Notes under the pieces: generated by a model | Databases searched by the model: none | Told to the model about the DNA's origin: nothing | What the model saw: only the letters and a program-made list of their open reading frames with translations | From: Lactobacillus kimbladii | GTDB lineage: Bacteria; Bacillota; Bacilli; Lactobacillales; Lactobacillaceae | Length of the DNA: 64,000 nucleotides | Reading direction: 5' to 3' | Assembly (NCBI RefSeq): GCF_014323605.1 | Contig: NZ_SCMB01000004.1 | Coordinates: forward strand, 62,001-126,000 | Shown: piece by piece, positions 46,571 to 53,932 of the stretch | Position numbering within the stretch: the stretch's first letter is position 1 | Layout: the number at the start of each line of letters is the position of its first letter | Translations under genes and position numbers: made by a program

Positions 46571-47074
46571 TTAAAGATAAATAAATACGATTGTTCGTGC
46601 AGTCCAGTAAGCGACTGTGCTGTTAAAGTGAAGATAATGAATTAGTGCATACCGTAACCGTCTTCAGCTTTACCTTCATAATTAGTTAGAAAGTTTATAA
46701 AAGCTTTTAGTGATTTAGCTTTTAAACTGTTACCAGTAATTTTAGCAACATATTTGGCAATTTTTTTAATTGTTTCTAACTTTAAACTACGCGTCAGATT
46801 ATTGTTTTGTTCAGTAATTTTGTCTTGTAAGAGAGTATTCTGTTGCTCCTCATTAAGTCCAGTACCATTAACAATTTGATCAAACTCATCTTGTTGATCT
46901 TTAGTTAATGAACCCATACAATGCCGCATATAAACTGTCATTTTGATTTTCATTGGAAGTACTTACGGAGTTATCCGTAGCAGCAAATGTATTTACTACA
47001 GTTGTTGCCATAGTCGTTCCTGTAAAACTTGCTGCTGCATGAGAAATTCCCAATTTTTTAATGGTACTTTTCAT
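46571..47074 (-). pseudogene. Secreted bacteriocin-like protein with two frameshifts
   Basis: An ATG at 47074, with AAAGG 8 bases upstream, starts a signal-peptide-like sequence (MKSTIKKLGISHAAASFTGT...NTFAATD). Frame 1 ends after LYAALYGFIN. Dropping one G continues in a second frame (SLTKDQQDEFDQIVNGTGLN ... LKAFINFLTNYEGKAEDG) and a further shift gives RYALIHYLHFNSTVAYWTAR then a stop at 46571. The restored protein of about 165 aa has a leader, a helical middle, and a hydrophobic aromatic C-terminus. It looks like an exported antimicrobial-type peptide precursor. No named family is recognised. Sequencing error is possible but neighbours are intact. Confidence 0.6.
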
Positions 47075-47102
47075 AATAGTACGCCTTTCATAATATTTTT
47101 GG

Positions 47103-47118
47103 TCAATGTCGACATTGA
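47103..47118. promoter_or_regulatory. 16 bp perfect palindrome (operator candidate)
   Basis: TCAATGTCGACATTGA lies right after the predicted -10 box of the secreted-peptide pseudogene, at about +1 to +16, where a bound regulator would block transcription. Confidence 0.5.
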
Positions 47119-47125
47119 TATTAAA

Positions 47126-47153
47126 ACCATAGTTCGGTATTAAAATTTGTCAA
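47126..47153 (-). promoter_or_regulatory. Promoter of the secreted-peptide pseudogene
   Basis: On the minus strand TTGACA (47148-47153) and TATGGT (47126-47131) are separated by 16 bases. Confidence 0.55.
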
Positions 47154-47269
47154 TAAATAATATTAAAAAATAATCATGTATATATAAACATATAGTTCGT
47201 TAAATATCCAGTTAATTTGTGCTTGATAATATAAAATTATCAAATTTTTCAAAGATTAATAACTAAAAG

Positions 47270-47300
47270 ACAAAATAAAAATGACTCTTACAAGTCATTT
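47270..47300 (-). terminator. Terminator, minus strand
   Basis: AAATGACT pairs with AGTCATTT (6-base loop), followed on the minus strand by TTATTTT. It may end transcripts arriving from the MFS gene. Confidence 0.55.
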
Positions 47301-47615
47301 GAAATATTGATTGCTATTTTAAAAATACAGTAGAAATCATCATTATAGTAGGTGCAATTATTGTCAAAATAATTTTGAATACATTACTTTTAAACGTTAA
47401 GCTCTCTATTGTTAGCGAATAATTATAAACCAGTTAGAGGCGATTTTAACATGTCTGGAGATCTTATGCCCAATTATTTAAAGGTTTTTGGCCACCAGTG
47501 TTCATTTTTTTAACTGGCTCTTTTATTGCATTATATTAAGTTGCTTTGATATATATGGAATTATTTTACTTTGGCATAAATTAAGGACAGGTAAATGTAA
47601 TAAATTTGTTTCTAG
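47301..47615. other. Intergenic region with decayed coding remnants
   Basis: No intact gene is supported. Short frames with protein-like hydrophobic content occur on both strands, for example FKGFWPPVFIFLTGSFIALY (+, ending near 47540) and KIILTIIAPTIMMISTVFLK (-). None has a start codon with a ribosome binding site. A 21-base sequence GCATTATRTTAAGTTGCTTTG near 47527 recurs near 50770. Confidence 0.4.
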
Positions 47616-48872
47616 TTATGCCTCATTAATAGCTGCATTTTTATTAGTAGAATAGGCTACCCCAACTATTGCTACTAAAATAATTAAACAAGTTATACAT
47701 AATAGTGTTAATGCGATAGTAATGCCGAACGAAGCAGTAATTGTAGTAAAAATAGTTGTCATAACTGGCGCAGTCACTATTAAAATCGTGTTAAGCATTC
47801 CCATAGTTGATGACAAAATGTTTTGATCGACTGCTTCAACAAGCCACTGTGTTAATTTAGGGCTAGCCGTACCAATAAATATTGCAAGGCTTGCCATGAC
47901 AGGCAGACAAATGAAAATATTTTTAATAAGCATTGTACCAATAACTGCGATACTTAAAGCTGTTGAAATAATTGCGATAGTGAATAATGACATGTTCTTG
48001 AATAATTTTGTGCCTACAATGCTACCAAGTGCCATACCAGCAGTCATTACAGCTCCTATTAGGGCAATCGTAAAACTGTATGTTCCAATGACCATAGAAG
48101 ACTTATTGCCGGCGATTACGATTGAAATTAAAGGTTCAATTGTTCCTAAAACTCCATTTAATAAAGCAATTACTAGAACGACTGATAACAATCCCCTTGC
48201 TTTTTTTACTTGTTTGAATGATAAAGCAATTGTTTTAAAGAACCCTTCTTCATTAACTGAAGTAGTTTCTTCTTGGGGACGAGTTTTGTAATAATTACGA
48301 CCGACGCTGGCAAAAAGGGCACCTGCCGCTAGAAATGTTAAGGCATTGAAGATTGCTAGGCTGGAATAAGACATGAAAAGTAATAAACCAGAACCAATGA
48401 ATTGTGCAATCATATTGATAATACCGTTGATTCCACTAACAAATCCTTCGGCTTCAGCAACTTCATCATTTCCGACAATGTTAACAATTAGAGGCGTTTG
48501 AAGGCCACCAGAGTATGAGCCAGCAATATCCGATACTAAGTTAATGCCAATAACAGTTAAAACAAGGTTCCAGCCAGCAAATCCACTAGCGAAAAGTAAT
48601 CCGACGATTAGATAGAGTCCAAACCGTATAGTGGCTAACCAAACCATTAGCTTGAATTTGTTTTTTGTACGATCAGCTAAATATCCACTAAAAACTTGAA
48701 AAATTTGAGGTACTGATTCTGAAATTGAAATCAATGAAATAGCCAAGGCGTAATTTCTTAATTTACTTGCATAAGTAATAAGTGCTAAGTAAAACAAAAT
48801 ATTGCCTGCACCAGATAAAAAACTGGCGATTGTAAATTTTCTATAATCCTTGTTCTTTATAAAAATGTCCAT
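47616..48872 (-). CDS. MFS transporter (MefA-like efflux family)
   Basis: The 418 aa protein has about 12 helices and starts MDIFIKNKDYRKFTIASFLSG, typical of the MFS_3 / macrolide-efflux-like group of drug and peptide exporters. The loop between helices 2 and 3 reads GYLADRTKNKFKLM (variant of GxLaDRxGRR). TAGGAG precedes the ATG. It is divergent from the second rgg gene, with tandem Rgg-box-like sequences between them, so it is probably an Rgg target. It may export a peptide signal or give immunity (inference). Confidence 0.85.
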   Translation of the reverse strand: MDIFIKNKDYRKFTIASFLSGAGNILFYLALITYASKLRNYALAISLISISESVPQIFQVFSGYLADRTKNKFKLMVWLATIRFGLYLIVGLLFASGFAGWNLVLTVIGINLVSDIAGSYSGGLQTPLIVNIVGNDEVAEAEGFVSGINGIINMIAQFIGSGLLLFMSYSSLAIFNALTFLAAGALFASVGRNYYKTRPQEETTSVNEEGFFKTIALSFKQVKKARGLLSVVLVIALLNGVLGTIEPLISIVIAGNKSSMVIGTYSFTIALIGAVMTAGMALGSIVGTKLFKNMSLFTIAIISTALSIAVIGTMLIKNIFICLPVMASLAIFIGTASPKLTQWLVEAVDQNILSSTMGMLNTILIVTAPVMTTIFTTITASFGITIALTLLCITCLIILVAIVGVAYSTNKNAAINEA

Positions 48873-48944
48873 AATTTTATAACTCCTAAATTAAATATTT
48901 TATATATTAAGTTATAACGTGGTTATAATAAGGAATATCAAAAA

Positions 48945-48978
48945 TGTCGTATTTGAATGTTAAACGCCAAATTTGAAT
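48945..48978. promoter_or_regulatory. Tandem Rgg-box-like sequences between MFS gene and second rgg
   Basis: TGTCGTATTTGAAT (48945-48958) and CGCCAAATTTGAAT (48965-48978) are direct repeats with starts exactly 20 bases (two helical turns) apart. The first lies 15 bases downstream of a TATAAT (48924-48929) for rgg and about 73 bases upstream of the MFS start codon. This geometry matches the box in front of the first rgg gene. Confidence 0.55.
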
Positions 48979-48998
48979 GAAATTAAGGAGGATCACTA

Positions 48999-49853
48999 AT
49001 GACAATAGGACAATTGCTAAAGCAATATCGAATTGAGAGTTTGAAAACTCAAAAAGAATGGGCTGGTAATACGATTAGTACATCATATTATTCAAAAGTT
49101 GAAAAAGATCAGCACAGAATTACAGCTGAGGATTTGATTGCATTACTGCGTGCTAATAACATTAAATTGTGGGAATTTTTTGGCAAGCTTAGTCAAGAAG
49201 ATAAAGTAAAATATGACGAAAACAGAGACATTGGCGAGGCAATTAATGAAGCGTTTTATCATAATGATAAGGATCAGCTTAAGGATATTAAAAATGTCAT
49301 TGCAAATAGCGAAATAGTTGATAAAGAAGATCAGTTGCTATTTATAGATGCACTAATAGCTTTAGTTGGTAATCACGTAGAAGATCTTGATGAAAAAGAA
49401 CGAATTAAGTTGAAAGAAAAGATTTTTAATATTTCTAATTTTGACGAAAATAAATTAGATTTGTATTGTAACTTGATGCCATTTTATGATCTCGATAGCA
49501 ACTTGTTAATAAGTCGGCGAGTGATCACACAGTTTCGCCATTCTGGAAGTTCGAATGTTCAAGAAACAATATTAGGAATAGCGATAAACATGTTAATTAT
49601 GTGTATTGAAAAAAGTAGATATGAAGAAACAAAATTCTTTATTCAGGCAGCTGATCAAATTAGTACTAAACCGAACTTGTTTTTTTATAAAAACTGCATT
49701 TTTATACTTAAAAATATAGTGAATTATCACTATGGAAGAAAAGATGAGTATTTAAATAAAGCTCGAATGGCAATTGATCACATTAGTTCGTTAGGCATGC
49801 CGGAGTATAGTAAAGATATGAAAGATATTCTTGATAAATATGGGAAAAATTAA
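48999..49853 (+). CDS. Rgg/GadR/MutR family regulator (Rgg copy 2)
   Basis: The 284 aa protein has the same layout as the other two: helix-turn-helix at residues 1-45 (MTIGQLLKQYRIESLKTQKEWAG...YYSKVEKDQHRITAEDLIALL) and an all-helical C-terminal region with MPFYDLDSNLLISRRVI. GGAGG lies before the ATG. It is the most divergent of the three copies and is paired with the intact divergent MFS gene. Its terminator contains the box sequence GTCGTATTTGA found in its own promoter. Confidence 0.88.
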   Translation: MTIGQLLKQYRIESLKTQKEWAGNTISTSYYSKVEKDQHRITAEDLIALLRANNIKLWEFFGKLSQEDKVKYDENRDIGEAINEAFYHNDKDQLKDIKNVIANSEIVDKEDQLLFIDALIALVGNHVEDLDEKERIKLKEKIFNISNFDENKLDLYCNLMPFYDLDSNLLISRRVITQFRHSGSSNVQETILGIAINMLIMCIEKSRYEETKFFIQAADQISTKPNLFFYKNCIFILKNIVNYHYGRKDEYLNKARMAIDHISSLGMPEYSKDMKDILDKYGKN

Positions 49854-49896
49854 AAAAGTCGTATTTGATATTTAAAATTCAAATACGACTTTTTTA
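49852..49896 (+). terminator. Terminator of second rgg, carrying a copy of the box sequence
   Basis: AAAAAAGTCGTATTTGA pairs with TCAAATACGACTTTTTT. The arm ATTCAAATACGAC is the exact complement of the first 13 informative bases of the promoter box (GTCGTATTTGAAT). Confidence 0.85.
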
Positions 49897-49951
49897 TTAT
49901 CTTCTGTTAAATTGAAAATATACTTAAGCTACAAAGTTTAAAACAGAGGAG

Positions 49952-50071
49952 ATGAAGTACATCAACTTTTGGTTGGGTCGTTATCATTCACAGCTGAGTA
50001 ACAAGGATGAAAAAAAAACGACGAAAAATCAAACATCAGGTAATTACAAATGGAGTGCTGATAGAATTTAA
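49952..50071 (+). CDS. Possible small peptide ORF (39 aa) after second rgg
   Basis: ATG at 49952 opens a frame starting MKYINFWLGRYHSQLSNKDE, then a polar Lys/Thr/Asn-rich tail. AGAGGAG directly abuts the ATG with no spacer, which is poor for initiation, so coding status is doubtful. It is noted because a similar YIN-x-W pattern appears downstream of the third rgg gene. Confidence 0.25.
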   Translation: MKYINFWLGRYHSQLSNKDEKKTTKNQTSGNYKWSADRI

Positions 50072-50216
50072 AATCATCACTTTATAAAGTAATACAATTA
50101 AAAAACGTTAGAAAGGAGAAATCGACATATCGATATAACGAAATTATTTAGAACTAGCCCACTATGGTTTTTTCAAATATAACTTTATTTAGAAAAGAAC
50201 TAATTTCCTGTAAAAA

Positions 50217-50290
50217 ATCACACGAAAGTAAATAATTGTGTGATAACCAATAGTATTAAAAACATTGCCATGCACGGCAATGTTTTATTT
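50217..50290 (+). terminator. Hairpin and terminator in the rgg island
   Basis: An inverted repeat ATCACAC...GTGTGAT (50217-50244) is followed by a strong hairpin AAACATTGCC / GGCAATGTTTT (50258-50286). The region 50072-50216 before it has an AGAAAGGAG but no start codon after it, and holds no supported gene. Confidence 0.6.
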
Positions 50291-50344
50291 GTTACGTGCC
50301 AAAGAGAATATAAAATCAAGATAAGAAGGAGTAATAGTCAGATA

Positions 50345-50666
50345 GTGGCTGTCGCTTTTTTATTAGATTGATTATCTATTAGTTGCTATAGGCTATCCTT
50401 CTATTAATCATGTAATCAAGCCCGTACCTTGTTATAGACATGCTAATATTGTAGTAAAATATTATGATAAAGATGGCAAAGCATTTACGGGTACACTCCT
50501 TCGAAAAGGAACAAGCATATCAGTAAGTACGGCTGTTAAAATAATTAATCCAGATAGCAAAAAAGAGGAGCTATATTATCAGCAGGCAGATAATCCTAGA
50601 TGTTTCTTTAAAGCCTCAGATATCAAGTATCTAGTTGGGCCGAAATTATCGGAGCCGAATAAATAG
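50345..50666 (+). pseudogene. Remnant of a small secreted protein gene
   Basis: AGAAGGAG (50324-50331) precedes a GTG (50345) that opens a hydrophobic start (MAVAFLLD) ending at once in TGA. One base frame change away, an open frame of 100 codons runs to 50666 (DYLLVAIGYPSINHVIKP..., then ANIVVKYYDKDGKAFTGTLL...). The second part is strand-rich and polar, like an exported beta-type domain of Lactobacillus surface proteins. I infer a secreted protein whose start is broken by a frameshift. Its identity is unknown. A strong terminator follows. Confidence 0.5.
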
Positions 50667-50688
50667 TTTTAAAGTTTTAACTTTTAAT

Positions 50689-50726
50689 AAAAGGCAAGAA
50701 ATTTCATGAAAATTTCTTGCCTTTTT
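50689..50726 (+). terminator. Strong terminator
   Basis: AAAAGGCAAGAAATTT pairs with AAATTTCTTGCCTTTT, followed by T. Confidence 0.85.
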
Positions 50727-50838
50727 GCTTGCTTAATTCATATGTAGACACGATGCTGATAATAATAATGGCATTATGTTAAGTTGCTTTGGTACAGGTG
50801 AAAGTGGATAGGAAATAAATTCTGTTAGTTTTTGGATT

Positions 50839-50872
50839 TGTCATATCCAGCTTATTTATGTCAAATATGACA
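50839..50872 (+). promoter_or_regulatory. Tandem Rgg-box region upstream of peptide ORF and ABC exporter
   Basis: TGTCAAATATGACA (50859-50872) is a perfect 5+5 inverted repeat, the exact reverse complement of the box at 45283. A half site TGTCATAT (50839-50846) starts exactly 20 bases earlier, mirroring the tandem spacing at 48945/48965. TATATT (50901-50906) downstream could be the -10, placing the box near -45 as for an activator. Confidence 0.6.
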
Positions 50873-50936
50873 GTTTTATTAATAAAAATAAAAAGGCAAT
50901 TATATTATTTATATCAACATACAGCGTGGTCGAGAC

Positions 50937-51020
50937 ATGAAGGTAAATACTCTACATGTAGTAATGGAAAAGAAACTTATTGGGAAGTATTTAGGTATTT
51001 TTCCATTACATGCAAAGTGA
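50937..51020 (+). CDS. Candidate small peptide (27 aa) in an Rgg-box promoter transcript
   Basis: ATG at 50937 opens a 27-codon frame (MKVNTLHVVMEKKLIGKYLG then IFPLHAK) ending 26 bases before the ABC exporter start. It is 64 bases after a perfect Rgg box. The composition (basic, amphipathic) suits a signal peptide, pheromone or RiPP precursor exported by the adjacent transporter. The ribosome binding site is weak, an internal ATG (50964) is possible, and it is too short to be sure that it is coding. Confidence 0.35.
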   Translation: MKVNTLHVVMEKKLIGKYLGIFPLHAK

Positions 51021-51046
51021 GATTAAAGCAAATTAAGGAGAAAATC

Positions 51047-52639
51047 ATGGTTTACAAATACTACTCGCACTTTAAGTTTTTTTGTTTAAATATTTTCGGA
51101 TTAATTTCCAGTATGCAGAATATTGTTACAGCATACATTGTTGGTTCGTTAATTAATTTGGCAACAGCTAAAAATTTTGCAGCTATTCCAGTCTTTTTTG
51201 GTAAAAATATTTTGTTATTGATCTTAATTTTAGTCGCCACTTTAATTTTTGATTATCTTAAAGCAGACGCTGCTAAGCAGGTCAATACTAAGTTAAGGCT
51301 TAAAGTGATGAGGGGTATGCTCTCGGATGAGCAAGAAGATGCTTCTAATTTAGGTTTTTTAACTAATGATTTTAAACTTTTGGAAACAAATCGCTATGAT
51401 GCTGAAATAGGAATTCTGATTTATTCATACACCGTCGTATTTGCTATGGTATTCGCTTTGTATCTAAATTGGCAGCTTACAATAATATTTTTTATTGGTT
51501 CGGTTATACCAACAATTGTTTCCACCTTTTTCCAAAAGCCTATTCAAAATGCTGCAGAAGCTTGGACAAATGCTAATGATAAATATGTTAATCAAACTAA
51601 AAATTTGTTATCTGGTACTGCTACCTTTAATTTATATGATAAGCAGGATAATGCAGTTAAACAAAATCAGTATAAAGTTAACCAATTAGAAGAAAAATTA
51701 GCCAAGATGAATGTGCTTAATATTAATACCAGCGCTTTTCTTAATGCAATTGCAATTATGGGTACTTATTTATTGCCGTTTGCAATTGGTATTGCATTAG
51801 TAATTAAAGGTCAAACTACTTTAGGTGCTCTTTTTGCAATAACGCAATTATCTAATTCATTTGTAAATCCAATTTTACAAATTTTGCAAGAACGAAATAA
51901 TTTGTCTACTACAAAGCCAATTGTTCGAAAGATAAAGCAATATATACAAAAAGCAGATAATGTGGAGCGTGAACAAACCAATGATCCTACATTTAATGAA
52001 CTACAAGTGCAAGACCTAGATTTAATGCGTCAGGATAAGGTATTAGCACAACATATTAATCTTGATATTAAGTCTGGCCAAAAAGTTGCGGTCATCGGAC
52101 CCTCAGGATCAGGGAAATCTACGATGTTACAGTTTCTAATGTATGGTAAGTATGGTAAATCTAAAAAAATTATACTTGATCATAACGAAGTAGCGGCAGG
52201 ATCGTTTACTAAGTTGTTTGCCTATTCCAGCCAGAGTGCAGTTATTTTTTCTGATACGCTTTGGTTTAATCTAACTCTAGGAGCCAATATAGCTAAAGAA
52301 AAAGTTCTTGAGGTATGTCAAGGACTACAGTTAGGACAATTAATTAAAGAAAAGGGATTTGATTATCAATTAGGTGACAATGCAGATCAACTATCTGGTG
52401 GCCAATTGTCCAGAATTGAGGTAGCACGGGCTATTTTAGCCAATCGACCAATTTTATTACTGGATGAAATTAATGCTTCACTTGATAAAACTTCATCAAA
52501 GGCAATTCACCAATATATTTTTGATTCAAACTTTACTTTTGTTGAAGTTATTCATCATTACGATCCAGAAGAACTGCAAAAGTATGATGTAGTTGTTGAT
52601 TTTAATCAATACCAATTTAACGATAAGAGCCTGTCGTAG
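51047..52639 (+). CDS. ABC exporter (fused transmembrane and ATPase domains)
   Basis: The start is the ATG at 51047 (MVYKYYSHFKFFCLNIF) after AAGGAG. The frame is open for 63 more codons upstream but this reads through the promoter box. The 530 aa half-transporter has five or six helices (about 10-300) and an ATPase domain with Walker A GPSGSGKST, signature LSGGQLSR, Walker B ILLLDEINASLD (Asn-Ala in place of the usual P-T/S) and H-loop VIHHYD. It has no C39 peptidase domain. It is followed by the third rgg gene and probably exports a peptide of this locus (inference). Confidence 0.88.
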   Translation: MVYKYYSHFKFFCLNIFGLISSMQNIVTAYIVGSLINLATAKNFAAIPVFFGKNILLLILILVATLIFDYLKADAAKQVNTKLRLKVMRGMLSDEQEDASNLGFLTNDFKLLETNRYDAEIGILIYSYTVVFAMVFALYLNWQLTIIFFIGSVIPTIVSTFFQKPIQNAAEAWTNANDKYVNQTKNLLSGTATFNLYDKQDNAVKQNQYKVNQLEEKLAKMNVLNINTSAFLNAIAIMGTYLLPFAIGIALVIKGQTTLGALFAITQLSNSFVNPILQILQERNNLSTTKPIVRKIKQYIQKADNVEREQTNDPTFNELQVQDLDLMRQDKVLAQHINLDIKSGQKVAVIGPSGSGKSTMLQFLMYGKYGKSKKIILDHNEVAAGSFTKLFAYSSQSAVIFSDTLWFNLTLGANIAKEKVLEVCQGLQLGQLIKEKGFDYQLGDNADQLSGGQLSRIEVARAILANRPILLLDEINASLDKTSSKAIHQYIFDSNFTFVEVIHHYDPEELQKYDVVVDFNQYQFNDKSLS

Positions 52640-52753
52640 TCAGATAGATAATAACCCAATTTACCTCAGCATTATATAATTTTCATTTTTAATTTAATGA
52701 TACTTTTATATTTTTTGATTATAATAGATTATAATAAAATTAAAAAATTTAAT

Positions 52754-52772
52754 ATTTGATAGTTAATCAAAT
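52754..52772. promoter_or_regulatory. Inverted repeat before third rgg
   Basis: ATTTGAT-AGTTA-ATCAAAT lies 18 bases downstream of TATAAT (52730-52735). It keeps the TTTGA core of the other boxes but lacks the outer TGTCA/TGACA arms. Probable autoregulatory site of the third rgg gene. Confidence 0.45.
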
Positions 52773-52788
52773 AGTTGAGGAAATTTAA

Positions 52789-53637
52789 ATGACAATTGGT
52801 GAATTACTAAAAGACTATCGCATTCAGCAAAAGAAAACACAAAGGCAATGGGCTAATGATGTGGTAAGCCCGTCATTTTATGCAAAAGTTGAAAAAAATT
52901 TAAGCAGCATTTCAACAGATAATTTAATTGAGCTATTAAACGTTAACAAAATTTCATTAACTGATTTCTTCGATAAGTTAAACCACCAGGCGAAGACTGT
53001 ACATGATGAAAATCTAGAAATTGATAGGATGGTTAATGAAGCATATTATCAAAATTCTTTGCATGATCTGCAGCAAATACGAAATTTTGTTGCAGAAAGT
53101 GATTTTCCAAATAAAAAAGATAAATTAGATATAATTGATATCTTTATTGCAATAATTAACAAAAATCTTTCCAGTATTGATAGTGGCGTTATAGATAGAT
53201 TGAAAGAAAGAACGTTTGACGTTTCTCATTTTAATTCTGATAGTTTAAGATTGTACTGCAACCTTATGAGTTTTTATGATTTAGATAGTAATTTATTGAT
53301 TTCAAAAAGAGTAATACGTCAGTTTATTGGTTCAAGTAGCATAGATATTCAGAAGTTAGTTTTATCTATAATTATTAATATGATGATTTTGTGTATTCGT
53401 AACAAAAAATTCGAAGAAACAGCATTTTATGTTAGTAGTGAACAACAAATCAAAACAAAACCAGATATATTTTTCTATAAAACTATTGCTCCAGCTTATG
53501 AGAATATAATCAAATATCATTATGATCAAAATCCCAAGTATCTTGATGAAGTACAAACAATAACTAAATGTGTAAAAATTGCTGGCATGCCCAGTTATGG
53601 TAAAGAACTTGAAGAACTAATGATTGCTAATAAATAA
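52789..53637 (+). CDS. Rgg/GadR/MutR family regulator (Rgg copy 3)
   Basis: The 282 aa protein is clearly the closest relative of copy 1 (MTIGELLKDYRIQQKKTQRQWANDVVSPSFYAKVEKNL and C-terminal MPSYGKELEELMIANK). It has the same helix-turn-helix plus helical peptide-binding-type domain. TTGAGG precedes the ATG. It lies downstream of the ABC exporter in the same direction, separated by about 150 bases with its own -10 boxes. Its terminator carries the box sequence TGTCATATT. Confidence 0.88.
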   Translation: MTIGELLKDYRIQQKKTQRQWANDVVSPSFYAKVEKNLSSISTDNLIELLNVNKISLTDFFDKLNHQAKTVHDENLEIDRMVNEAYYQNSLHDLQQIRNFVAESDFPNKKDKLDIIDIFIAIINKNLSSIDSGVIDRLKERTFDVSHFNSDSLRLYCNLMSFYDLDSNLLISKRVIRQFIGSSSIDIQKLVLSIIINMMILCIRNKKFEETAFYVSSEQQIKTKPDIFFYKTIAPAYENIIKYHYDQNPKYLDEVQTITKCVKIAGMPSYGKELEELMIANK

Positions 53638-53644
53638 AATTTTT

Positions 53645-53687
53645 AAATGTCATATTAAACCATTAAGAGTTAAATATGACATTTTTT
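53645..53687 (+). terminator. Terminator of third rgg, carrying the box sequence
   Basis: AAATGTCATATT pairs with AATATGACATTT across a 16-base loop and is followed by TTT. AATGTCATATT is identical to the start of the box region at 45281. Confidence 0.8.
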
Positions 53688-53742
53688 ATATGCTTATATA
53701 AAATCGTAATAAACTAGAAGTAAATAGAAAGGAGTAAGAAAA

Positions 53743-53932
53743 TTGAAAATTTATTACATAAATTAATTCTTATTGGGCTCAATTTAGATTAATTAGAAAC
53801 ATGGGAAAAATGTTTTGTAAGTTAAGCGAAGATTTAAAAATTATGTGTAAAGTAGATGATCATATTTATGAAGCATTTGTAGATGGATTATTTATAAAGT
53901 TTAGACCGGAAAAAAATTATAAAGATAAGTAA
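53743..53932 (+). pseudogene. Probable broken small ORF after third rgg
   Basis: AAAGGAG sits 8 bases before a TTG (53743) that encodes only MKIYYIN before a stop. One frame change later a run continues INSYWAQFRLIRN and then an ATG (53801) MGKMFCKLSEDLKIMCKVDD to a stop at 53932. The ideal ribosome binding site suggests a real former gene of about 62 codons. Function is unknown. The YIN-x-W start resembles the ORF at 49952. Confidence 0.35.

Noticed and set aside
47301-47615. Short hydrophobic frames as SHP pheromone genes
   Set aside because: None has a start codon with a ribosome binding site or the typical SHP layout.
50858-51046. 63-residue N-terminal extension of the ABC exporter
   Set aside because: It starts on the Rgg-box palindrome, and the ATG at 51047 has AAGGAG right before the first hydrophobic helix.
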